From assembly GCA_021847105.1 (NCBI GenBank), contig JAJZUT010000011.1:1-64000 (forward strand): DNA of 64,000 nucleotides, given 5' to 3'. Source of the stretch: Pseudomonadota bacterium (GTDB taxonomy: Bacteria; Pseudomonadota; Gammaproteobacteria; Steroidobacterales; Steroidobacteraceae). Under the pieces are notes generated by a model that had not been told where the DNA came from, did no database searches, and was given only the letters and a program-made list of their open reading frames with translations. The position numbers and the translations under genes were made by a program. Shown in pieces: positions 8,848 to 19,690 of the stretch (position 1 is the stretch's first letter; each line of letters opens with the position of its first letter).

Positions 8848-10131
8848 ATGGGCGAGCGGCGCTCAGCCGCCGCTCCTGCGAATGCACTCGGCGCGCTGGA
8901 GCGGAGCATGAAGCACGAGTGGTTCAGCGCGGAGCGGATCTGGCTGCGCAAGGAGCAGCAGCGGCTCACCCGGTTGCTGCACACCGAGGCCTGGTTCCCG
9001 CACGTACCGCTTGCGGTACTGGTCGGTGCTCAGGGTCTGCTGCACATTCTTCTTGCCTCCGGCTCGCTGCGTCCGCTGCTGCAGCAGATCGCAACCCCGC
9101 CGCTCAGCAGCCTGGCCGGTGGCGTCAGTATCCTGCAGCTCGGTGCCGCCTCGCATATTGCCGTCGGGGTGTTGCTGGTGCTGGTGGCCTTCGGCATGTT
9201 GTGGCGCTCGCGGCTCGCCTGGGTGCTCGCGTTCCTGCTCACTCTCGCCGTGGTTTCACTCGAATTCTCGCCGCTGACGCGGGCCTCGCGCCCGCTGCAA
9301 ACCTTCAGCATCGTGCAGCTGTTGCTGCTGCTTGCTGCCAGACCGGCATTCACCCGCGTAAGTCTTGCCACCGCCACACTGTTCGCACTGACCGGCGTAT
9401 TGCTGACGATCGGCTACGGCACCGTCGGCGCCCTGGTCCTCGGGGCGGGATTCCAGCCGCACATTACCTCCCCCACCGATGCTGTGTATTTCGCCGTCGA
9501 GACCATGTCAACGGTCGGCTACGGTGACATCACGCCCATCTCGAGCGATGCGCGCCTGTTCACGATCTCGCTGATCGTGCTCGGACTCGGCGTGTTCGCC
9601 ACGGCATTGCCGGCTATCGCCGCCCCTCTGATCGACAAACGGCTGATGAACCTGCTGCAGCCGCGGAGAAAAGGCAAGATGAAGCGCGTATCCCATGTCA
9701 TCGTGGTGGGCGACGGTCCGCTCGCACAAGATACGGTCCGGGCGCTCGTTGCCCGCGGACTGCTCGTCACCAGCATCGCCGCCACCAAGCCGCCTGATGG
9801 CGAGGTGCACACCGAGGATGTGATCGTCGGCGACGGCAGCGACACCGAAATCCTGCGTCAAGCCGATATCGCCAAGGCACGCGCCGTCCTGGCACTCAGC
9901 GAGGACGACTCATACAACGCATTCGTGGTGCTCGCCGCCAAAGAGATGAATCCCGAGGTGCGCACCGTCGCGGCCGTCAGCGACACGCACAACACCGGAC
10001 GAATAGCGCGAACCCGACCCGATGTGCTGCTGACACTGCCGCTGCTCGGCGGCGAACTGCTCGCCATGGCGCTCAGCGGCGAGCAGATTCAGACCGACGC
10101 ACTGATCAATCAGCTGCTGAAGCTCGGCTGA
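8848..10131 (+). CDS. Kch-like six-helix potassium channel with RCK/TrkA-N domain
   Basis: About 427 residues, similar in length to E. coli Kch (417). Four hydrophobic helices precede a pore module with the selectivity filter TVGYGD (preceded by AVETMS) and a last inner helix, LFTISLIVLGLGVFATALPA. The cytoplasmic C-terminus is a Rossmann RCK/TrkA-N domain starting VSHVIVVGDGPLAQDTV. The fourth helix lacks the regular Arg/Lys ladder of a true voltage sensor, so gating is probably ligand- or nucleotide-dependent. Start choice is uncertain: ATG 8848 has GGAG 9 bases upstream, while ATG 8908 (MKHEWF) also has GGAG at 6 bases. A TATAGT element at about 8731 could be its -10 box. It ends convergently, 13 bases from the TolC-family gene. 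Confidence 0.88.
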   Translation: MGERRSAAAPANALGALERSMKHEWFSAERIWLRKEQQRLTRLLHTEAWFPHVPLAVLVGAQGLLHILLASGSLRPLLQQIATPPLSSLAGGVSILQLGAASHIAVGVLLVLVAFGMLWRSRLAWVLAFLLTLAVVSLEFSPLTRASRPLQTFSIVQLLLLLAARPAFTRVSLATATLFALTGVLLTIGYGTVGALVLGAGFQPHITSPTDAVYFAVETMSTVGYGDITPISSDARLFTISLIVLGLGVFATALPAIAAPLIDKRLMNLLQPRRKGKMKRVSHVIVVGDGPLAQDTVRALVARGLLVTSIAATKPPDGEVHTEDVIVGDGSDTEILRQADIAKARAVLALSEDDSYNAFVVLAAKEMNPEVRTVAAVSDTHNTGRIARTRPDVLLTLPLLGGELLAMALSGEQIQTDALINQLLKLG

Positions 10132-10144
10132 CGACAGGGCGCGC

Positions 10145-11449
10145 TCAAAGCGCACCGACCGCGTACGCGAGCCGCAGTCGATCCAACGCCTCGTCGAGCA
10201 CTGCGTTGTTGTAATTCTCTTCGGCTTCGGTGCGCAGCGTCACCGCCTGCAGCACTTGTGTGTTCGCGGCGAGCCCCGCTCCGTAGAGCTCGCGCGAAAT
10301 TCGCAGGTTCTCCGCCGCCTGCGCCGTGGCCGCGCGGGATGCGCTCACCTGCTCGCGCGCCGCAGCGAGCGCCAGCCAGTCGGAGCGAACCTCAAGGGTA
10401 ATGCGTGAGCGCAGATCGGCGAGCCGGCGCCGGTCGGCGCGGCTGCGCGCGCGCAGCGCATCGGCCTCGTTGGCCGCTGCGCCACCATCGAACAACTTCC
10501 AGGTGAAGCCCACGCCCACGGAGGAGAAATTCTGGCGATTGAGGATCTGATTGTCGAAATGCGTGTAACCGCCCATCGCGGCGAGATGCGGCAGTCGACT
10601 CGCCGTCGCGGCGCGCGCACGCTCGGTGAGCGCACCGGCCCTGGCTGCAAGGGCATGCAACTCACCGCGGCGAGCGAGCGCCTGCTGCACGAGCTGCCCG
10701 AGCGGCAGACGATCGACGGCAAAGGCCGGCAGCACCGGATCAAGCTGCGGCACGCGGCTTAGCGGCTCACCCAGCAGCCGGTTGTACGCTTCGCGCGAGA
10801 TCGCCACGGCGTTCTGTGCCGCGACCTGGCTTGAGCGTGCATTGGCGAGCGTAACTTCGGCAGCGAGTAGATCGCTCTTGGCGACCATGTGTCGGTGAAA
10901 CATCGCCTCGACGTCGCGCAAATGAGCCGTGAGACTCCTGACACTCGCATCGGCAACGCGCAGCTGGCGCTGCGAGCGCAGCACCGCGACATAGGCCTGC
11001 GCCACCTCGAGTTTCACGTCTGCGGCAGTTGCACGCTGCTCGGCAGCCGCACCCGCAACGCCAGCACGCGCGGCTGCCACGCCGGCACGGATGGCCCCGC
11101 CGGTGTACAGCGGTACGCGCATCTGCACGGTTCCGCTGACATATTGATTGTTCTTGAAGATGGGCCCGGAGCGAAATGCGAGCGCGGGCGTGACGACATC
11201 GAGCTCTGGCGCCTGACCGAGATGGGTATAACTCGCCTGCGCCTCGATGCTAGGCCAGCGCGCATCACGAGCGGCCCGCTCGCTATCGCGCGCGGCCTGC
11301 ACATCCGCGGCTGCTGCAGCCAGAGTCTGGTTGCGGGTCGCCGCAAGCTGCCAAGCCTGCTCGAGCGTCTCGGCGCGCGCCCGCAGTGCGAACAGCGCGC
11401 CTGCTGCAAACAGCGTCGCGGCGAGCGGCCTGCCGGTGCATCCCTTCAT
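10145..11449 (-). CDS. TolC-family outer membrane efflux protein
   Basis: 434 residues with an N-terminal signal peptide (MKGCTGRPLAATLFAAGALF.., cleavage near RARAE) and the two OEP repeats of TolC-type trimeric channels: SYTHLG and LYTGGAIRAGVAAA in the first, YTHFDN and KLFDGGAAANEADALRA in the second. The long helical segments and the ISRELYGAGLAANTQVLQA end are characteristic. It is the outer membrane exit duct for the RND/MFP pair encoded just upstream. It is translationally coupled to the sulfide:quinone oxidoreductase gene: its ATG overlaps that stop codon in ATGA. Placement last in the cluster, after an oxidoreductase, is unusual. No Cys lipobox is present, unlike the other OMF in this window. 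Confidence 0.9.
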   Translation of the reverse strand: MKGCTGRPLAATLFAAGALFALRARAETLEQAWQLAATRNQTLAAAAADVQAARDSERAARDARWPSIEAQASYTHLGQAPELDVVTPALAFRSGPIFKNNQYVSGTVQMRVPLYTGGAIRAGVAAARAGVAGAAAEQRATAADVKLEVAQAYVAVLRSQRQLRVADASVRSLTAHLRDVEAMFHRHMVAKSDLLAAEVTLANARSSQVAAQNAVAISREAYNRLLGEPLSRVPQLDPVLPAFAVDRLPLGQLVQQALARRGELHALAARAGALTERARAATASRLPHLAAMGGYTHFDNQILNRQNFSSVGVGFTWKLFDGGAAANEADALRARSRADRRRLADLRSRITLEVRSDWLALAAAREQVSASRAATAQAAENLRISRELYGAGLAANTQVLQAVTLRTEAEENYNNAVLDEALDRLRLAYAVGAL

Positions 11450-12726
11450 GACTCGGAGCCCTTCAGGGACGTGATGCCGAGCAGCTTCAACGTGTAGCGC
11501 TCGTATACCGGGGTGATCGAGCCGGTGCGCACCTTGCGCAGGAAGTACTTCTCGAACCCGATCTTGCCAAGGTGCACCCACTTGCCCACCTTCGTCCAAG
11601 TGACGTTGCGCGGCGGAATCTGCGGCAGCGCCACAAACGCTGCACCGGTGTCGCCGAAGTCCGCCAGGCACACCGCATTCCAAGTCGCTTCGGCTTCGGC
11701 CGGGCGATTTTCGAGATCTGCCGCGATGTTCTCGCAAATGGCCGAGACCATCGATTCAATCATGTAGCCGGTCTTCGGCGCGCCCGTCGGCACCGGAGTC
11801 ACCTCCACCGGCGGGATCGCGACGCACACTCCCGCGGAGAAGATGTTGCGGTATTTCGGCGAGCGCTGGTGTTTGTCGATCAGCACGAAGCCGCGCGGAT
11901 TGCACAACCCGGCAACGGCCGCGACCGCATCCACCCCCTTGAATGCCGGCAGCACCATGGCGAATCGGAAGCCGAGCTGGTGCTCCTGGCGAGGCTTGCC
12001 TGCCTCATCGTGATCGGTGACCGTCATGGTCGCTTCGCTCACGGCGGTGATCTTCGCGTTGGTGATCCATTTGATGTGCCGCTGCCTGAGCTCCGCTTCC
12101 ATCAACCCCTTGCTGTCACCGACGCCACCGAGCCCCATGTGCCCGATGTACGGCTCACTGGTGACGAAGGTCATCGGTACCCGGTCGCGCAGCTTTCGCC
12201 GGCGCAGATCGGCATCGACGATCATTGCAAACTCGTAGGCTGGGCCGAAACAGCTGGCGCCTGCCGCCGCGCCAATCACGATTGGTCCCGGGTCACGCAG
12301 GAACTGCTGGTACTGCTCCCAGGCATGCACGGCATGCGCCTGCGTACAGATCGACTGGGTATGGCCATCGGGTCCGAGACCCGGCACCTCCTCGAAGGCG
12401 AGTTTAGGACCGGTGGTGATCACCAGGTAGTCATACTCGAGCCGGCTCGCATCGGCGAGCGTGAGCACGTTGTGCTCGGCATCGACCGCAGTGACCAGCT
12501 GCTCGACCCACTCGATACCGTGTGCAGCGAGCGGCTCGCGCATGGCAACGCGTGTCTGTTCCTGTTCGCGCCAGCCGACGGCCACCCAGGGGTTCGACGG
12601 GGTGAACTCGAAGTACGGCGAGGAGCCGATGAGCGTGATGCGGTGCGCACGGCCGAGGCGCTTGCGCAGACCGTACGCGGCCGGAACTCCGCCGAGACCG
12701 GCACCGATGATCGCTATATGTGCCAT
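11446..12726 (-). CDS. sqr: Sulfide:quinone oxidoreductase
   Basis: 426 residues; FAD enzyme that oxidises sulfide to sulfane sulfur/polysulfide and passes electrons to the quinone pool at the inner membrane. The N-terminal dinucleotide site is AIIGAGLGGVPAA. The three family cysteines are visible: C127 (QSICTQAHA), C159 (GAAAGASCFGP) and C353 (WNAVCLAD), matching C128, C160 and C356 of the Acidithiobacillus ferrooxidans enzyme as I recall it. The quinone-side segment PPVEVTPVPTGAPKTGYMIE and the amphipathic C-terminal part (WVHLGKIGFEKYFLRK) for membrane attachment are present. AGGGGG precedes the ATG by about 5 bases. It lies 66 bases after the RND pump gene and overlaps the TolC-family gene by 4 bases, so it appears to belong to the efflux operon. 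Confidence 0.93.
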   Translation of the reverse strand: MAHIAIIGAGLGGVPAAYGLRKRLGRAHRITLIGSSPYFEFTPSNPWVAVGWREQEQTRVAMREPLAAHGIEWVEQLVTAVDAEHNVLTLADASRLEYDYLVITTGPKLAFEEVPGLGPDGHTQSICTQAHAVHAWEQYQQFLRDPGPIVIGAAAGASCFGPAYEFAMIVDADLRRRKLRDRVPMTFVTSEPYIGHMGLGGVGDSKGLMEAELRQRHIKWITNAKITAVSEATMTVTDHDEAGKPRQEHQLGFRFAMVLPAFKGVDAVAAVAGLCNPRGFVLIDKHQRSPKYRNIFSAGVCVAIPPVEVTPVPTGAPKTGYMIESMVSAICENIAADLENRPAEAEATWNAVCLADFGDTGAAFVALPQIPPRNVTWTKVGKWVHLGKIGFEKYFLRKVRTGSITPVYERYTLKLLGITSLKGSES

Positions 12727-12792
12727 GACAACCCCCTAGGGAGAGCTTTCCCGAAGCGAGTGACGCGCCAGGCCACCGCAAAACGCCGCCCG

Positions 12793-16022
<3,230 letters not shown>

Positions 16023-16026
<4 letters not shown>

Positions 16027-17102
16027 TGCGCGCTCCCGGTAAGTACCGGGAAGGGCGCAAGCCGGCGCATCGCCTCGAGCGGATCGAGCGCCACCCGTTC
16101 CCCGGGGGTGAGACCGGCGAGCACCTCCACCTGATCGCCCACCGGCTCACCGAGACGGACCTGCTGCAGAAGCGTCTGACCGTCGGTCTCGACCAGGTAC
16201 ACCGCCGTCACCGAGCTGCGATGCACGATCGAGCGCTGCGGCACGAGCAACTGAGCGCGCTCGCCGGTGTCGAACGCAACACGCACCACCATGCCGGGGG
16301 ACAGTCCGCGCAGCGTCTCGGGCAGCGCCAGATGCACGCGGAACGTGTTCGACTGCGGCGATGCTTCGGGAAAGACCGTAACGTGCACGGCATTGACGCT
16401 CTGACCATGCACCTCGATTGCAGCTCTGCCCACGGCACGGACCGTGTTGGCGAGGGATTCGGGTATGCTCGCCACCACGCGCAGCGACTTAAGCGAAGCG
16501 ATGCCGAGCAATGGCGTGCCCGGCGCAACGGCCTCACCCACCTGCACCAGGCGGCGGGTCACCACCCCTGAGTAGGGCGCACGGATTTCAGTGTAATCAA
16601 CGCCCTCGGTGGCGCTAGCAACCGCTGCGCGTGCGCTGTTCAGGTCTGCAAGCGCCGCGTCGCGCGCGGCAGTCACCTGATCGAGGTCGGCCTTCGGCAC
16701 GACCTGTTGATCGTACATCGCGCGGATGCGCCGATAGCGCTTTTGGGCTTCCGTGGCGCGCGCCTGAGCGGCGCGCAGTGCGGCACGCGCCTGACCGAGG
16801 CCGGCTTGCTGTATGGTGGCGTGCAACCTCATCAGCAATGTGCCGGCGGGCACCGGATCACCCACATGATGGTAGATCGCCGCCACCCGACCGGCAGTCT
16901 GCGCGGTGAGCGTCGCGCGGTTGACCGCCTGCACAATACCGTCAAATCGCCACTTCACCGGGGCTCGCTCGAACTGGACGCGCACCGAGGCAAGCGGCGG
17001 CAGTGTCGCGCTCGGTTGCGGCCCATGGTGCGCGCTGCAGGCGCTCAGTGCACCGCTCACGGCGCACGCCAGCACAATGGCATGCAATCCACGCCCCTTC
17101 AT
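16023..17102 (-). CDS. RND periplasmic adaptor (membrane fusion lipoprotein)
   Basis: 359 residues. The start at 17102 begins a lipoprotein signal with lipobox Leu-Ser-Ala-Cys (SGALSACSAHH) and has GGGAG close upstream. The middle has the adaptor order: barrel-sandwich half (AQTAGRVAAIYHHVGDPVPA, about residues 67-86), coiled-coil hairpin (about 95-165), second half-lipoyl (IRAPYSGVVTRRLVQVGEAV) and a C-terminal beta-barrel with LVPQRSIVHR. It bridges the RND pump encoded next and the TolC-family channel. It follows the DUF2892 gene by 17 bases. Confidence 0.92.
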
Positions 17103-17119
17103 CGCGCTCTCCCAGGCTG

Positions 17120-17320
17120 TCAAAACGCTGCGCCGGGCTTCACGCCGAGGCTCTTGAGAATCTTCGCCAGCGGACAAAAGCCGCTGAAGGCCGCCTGCAG
17201 CATGTTTGCACCCACGAAGGCCGGCACGAGCAACCACCAGGGGCTCACCAACCAGCTCAACGCCACGCCGACCAATACGAAACAACCGGCAAACGCGAAT
17301 ACCATCCGATCGATTGACAT
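17120..17320 (-). CDS. DUF2892 (YgaP-type transmembrane) protein
   Basis: 66 residues with two membrane helices (about 5-25 and 28-46) and the conserved end [20 protein letters not shown]. This is the DUF2892 module found as the membrane tail of the rhodanese YgaP and as a stand-alone partner in sulfur-handling operons controlled by ArsR-type persulfide sensors. GGGAGGA lies 4 bases before the ATG. It is the first gene after the divergent operator region and overlaps nothing. The Cys-Pro near the membrane may be the functional thiol (inference). Confidence 0.85.
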   Translation of the reverse strand: MSIDRMVFAFAGCFVLVGVALSWLVSPWWLLVPAFVGANMLQAAFSGFCPLAKILKSLGVKPGAAF

Positions 17321-17366
17321 AGCGTCCTCCCTCGAGGTGAGCGGATTCGGAACATCAGGCTGTCCG

Positions 17367-17407
17367 CTAGTATATTAGTAGTCGCTAAATTAGCAAGTGG
17401 TAATTTA
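17367..17407. promoter_or_regulatory. AT-rich operator region with nested inverted repeats
   Basis: Between the divergent ArsR gene and the DUF2892-pump operon lies an island of A/T in a GC-rich background. It contains the near-palindrome CTAGTATATTAG (17367-17378), the palindrome GCTAA-A-TTAGC (17384-17394), and perfect arms TAAATTA (17386-17392) and TAATTTA (17401-17407) separated by 8 bases. ArsR-family repressors bind AT-rich dyads of this scale, so these are the likely operators and overlap the promoters in both directions. Confidence 0.65.
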
Positions 17408-17435
17408 CGCACCGGTGGTTTAGACTTCGCGTCAC

Positions 17436-17804
17436 ATGCGAATGACGCCGCAAGCAACTGGTGCGAAAAGCCGAAAATCGGGGTTGCACTCCGCAGGGAC
17501 GCTCGAGAGCGCGGCACGCGATATGCAGCCACATTGCCGGGCTGCCGCCGGAGTCCTGCGGGCGCTCGGCAACGAGCAACGCCTGATGATTCTGTGTCAT
17601 CTCGTGCCTCAGCCACTGTCTGTCGGTCAGCTGAACGAGCGCGTACGGCTCAGTCAGTCTGCGCTCTCGCAGCACCTCGCGGTTCTGCGCAAGGCGGGCA
17701 TGGTGCGCACCCAACGACAGTCACAGACGGTCTACTACTCGCTCGCGCCCGGGGTGGTCACGCGCCTGCTCGCGATCCTGCACGAGGAATTCTGCGGTAT
17801 CTGA
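17436..17804 (+). CDS. ArsR-family regulator with BigR/SqrR-type persulfide-sensing cysteines
   Basis: 122 residues (the start may instead be Met at 17442 or 17523; no clear SD at any). A winged-helix ArsR repressor: ALGNEQRLMILCHL, recognition helix LSQSALSQHLAVLRKAGMV, wing TQRQSQTVYYSL. Cysteines C54 (MILCHL) and C120 (HEEFC) are 66 residues apart, the same spacing as C41/C107 in SqrR and C42/C108 in BigR, which form a tetrasulfide bridge with reactive sulfur species and release DNA. The ELCVC-type metal site of arsenic sensors is absent. It is divergent from a DUF2892-RND-SQR operon, so derepression by sulfide/persulfide is the natural model. An additional C34 is not part of the pattern. 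Confidence 0.88.
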   Translation: MRMTPQATGAKSRKSGLHSAGTLESAARDMQPHCRAAAGVLRALGNEQRLMILCHLVPQPLSVGQLNERVRLSQSALSQHLAVLRKAGMVRTQRQSQTVYYSLAPGVVTRLLAILHEEFCGI

Positions 17805-17941
17805 TCCCCCGAGGCTCAATACGCGCTTTCCACCGCCCGTGGCGCAAAGCGGCGTGCGTGCCCCTGCGCAGTCGCACTGTCAGTCGCTCGCCGCCCCTAC
17901 CCTAGCGATGCAGCGGCACTGATCCGGCGCTGCTCGGCAGC

Positions 17942-18754
17942 TCAACCGAAGCTGAAGCAGGAATAGGCCTTCCCGCCGATCCGGCCCCGAAAATCGGCTC
18001 GCCCCGGATCCTCCCCGGCGGCACCGGCGATGACCATCAGCGGGATCAGATGCTCCTCACGCGGATGGCAGGCACGGGCAGCTGGCGCGGTGCGCCAGTC
18101 GATCAGCCGCCGGCGCCGCTCGGCTGGATCGGCCGCGGTAACGGTTTCGTTGAGCCACTCGTCGAATGCGCCGGAGCCGCCCTCCCCGCCAGCGAAGATC
18201 GCACGCAGATTGTGATAGCTGCTGCCGCTGCCGATGAGCAGCACCTGCTGCTCACGCAGCGGGGCAAGCGCTGCACCGATCGCCAGATGCCGCGCCGGCT
18301 CGAGACTGGCCTGAAGTGACAGCATGACCACCGGAATACGCGCGGGCGGGTCGATGATGAGCATCGGCACGAATACGCCGTGGTCAAAGCCACGCTCGGC
18401 GTTACGGGCCGCAGCAATACCCGCGGACTCGAGCATCGCGGCCACCCGTTCGGCCAGCTGCGGCGCGCCCGGAGCCGGATAGTTCAGGCGATACGTGTGC
18501 GGCGGGAAGCCATCGTAATCGAACAGCATCGGCGGGGCCTGGGCGGTGCTCACGGTCGGGACCGCCTCTTCCCAATGCGCCGAGACCATCACGATGGCGC
18601 TCGGCGGCCTCGGCAGCCGCGCGAGCAGACCGGACAAGTAGACCCGCAGCCCTGCATAGGCGTGTGGACCGAACGGCTCGGGAAATTCCATCCAGAAACA
18701 AGGGCCACCGCCGTGGGTGAGGTACACGGTCGGCTGGGGTTGAACACGGCTCAT
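17942..18754 (-). CDS. DODA-type extradiol dioxygenase family protein (YgiD-like)
   Basis: 270 residues from the ATG at 18754, which has AAGGAG 6 bases upstream. LigB/DODA superfamily fold: the metal-ligand region THGGGP near the N-terminus, VMVSAHWEE, the FDHGVFVPMLI segment, GSGSSYHNL, and the late His cluster HPREEHLIPLMV are all typical of stand-alone YgiD/4,5-DOPA dioxygenase-like enzymes using one Fe(II) or Zn(II). The physiological substrate is unknown. It is divergent from the metallo-beta-lactamase-fold gene 47 bases away. Confidence 0.88.
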   Translation of the reverse strand: MSRVQPQPTVYLTHGGGPCFWMEFPEPFGPHAYAGLRVYLSGLLARLPRPPSAIVMVSAHWEEAVPTVSTAQAPPMLFDYDGFPPHTYRLNYPAPGAPQLAERVAAMLESAGIAAARNAERGFDHGVFVPMLIIDPPARIPVVMLSLQASLEPARHLAIGAALAPLREQQVLLIGSGSSYHNLRAIFAGGEGGSGAFDEWLNETVTAADPAERRRRLIDWRTAPAARACHPREEHLIPLMVIAGAAGEDPGRADFRGRIGGKAYSCFSFG

Positions 18755-18801
18755 GCAGCGCTCCTTCGGCTCAGCGACTCCCATGCTAGCATCGGCTCAC
18801 G

Positions 18802-19680
18802 ATGCGCCACGAGGACAGCAGGCGTGCCGCCGCGCCACCCATCGCACCGGTTGTTCCCGGCGTTCCGGTGCGCCTCGGGGAGCGGGTGTGGCGGCTCACC
18901 TGCGCCAATGCCGGTGTGATGACCGGCCCCGGGACGAACAGCTATTTCGTCGGCGAGGCGGACCATTGGGTGCTCATCGATCCCGGACCACACGACGCGG
19001 CGCACGTTCGCGCGCTGCTCGACTGCGCGCCCGGACCGATCCGTCAGATTCTGGTGACTCACACCCACGCGGATCATTCACCGGCGGCGGCGGCGCTGCG
19101 GTCGCTGAGCGGTGCGCAGCTGCTAGGGCGTTTGAGCCTGCACCCGCACGGCCAGGACGGCAGCTTCGTTCCCGATCGGGAGCTCTCCGACGGCGAGACG
19201 ATTCCTCTGGGTCCGTGCGCCCGCCTGCGCGCGCTGCACACCCCGGGACATGCCTCCAATCACCTGTGCTATCTGCTCGAGCCGGAACTGCTGCTGTTCA
19301 CGGGGGATCACATCATCCAGGGCTCAACCGTCGTGATCGATCCACCCGACGGCAACATGAGCGAGTATCTGAGCTCCCTCAAGCGGCTGCTGGTGATGGA
19401 CCTGACTGCCCTGGCGCCCGGGCATGGCACGGTGCTGACGGCGCCCCATGAGGCGTTGTGCGCATTGCTTGCGCATCGGCTGAACCGCGAATCACGGGTG
19501 CTCGCGGCGCTGAGCCCCGCCGAGCCCGCGGCACTCGGGGCGCTGGTCAAGCGCATCTACGCGGACGTACCGCGGGGACTGCACAATCTGGCAGAGCGCT
19601 CGTTGCTCGCACACCTGCTGAAGCTCGAGACAGACGGTCGCGCACGGCGCGAGGGGCAGCAGTGGCTCGCCCTGCCCTGA
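18802..19680 (+). CDS. Metallo-beta-lactamase-fold hydrolase with winged-helix tail (LACTB2-like)
   Basis: 292 residues. The metal motif HxHxDH appears as THTHADHS (about residues 96-103), followed by the later ligands HTPGHASNH, FTGDHII and APGHG. The C-terminal about 75 residues (LNRESRVLAALSPAEPAALG..) form the winged-helix extension of LACTB2/glyoxalase II-like hydrolases, some of which are endoribonucleases. Substrate is unresolved. It ends 10 bases from the convergent RND gene. Confidence 0.87.
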   Translation: MRHEDSRRAAAPPIAPVVPGVPVRLGERVWRLTCANAGVMTGPGTNSYFVGEADHWVLIDPGPHDAAHVRALLDCAPGPIRQILVTHTHADHSPAAAALRSLSGAQLLGRLSLHPHGQDGSFVPDRELSDGETIPLGPCARLRALHTPGHASNHLCYLLEPELLLFTGDHIIQGSTVVIDPPDGNMSEYLSSLKRLLVMDLTALAPGHGTVLTAPHEALCALLAHRLNRESRVLAALSPAEPAALGALVKRIYADVPRGLHNLAERSLLAHLLKLETDGRARREGQQWLALP

Positions 19681-19690
19681 GGCGCACGGC

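Noticed and set aside
17436..17804. ArsR protein as an arsenic or zinc sensor
   Set aside because: The ELCVC-type metal-binding motif is missing and the cysteine spacing fits persulfide sensors.
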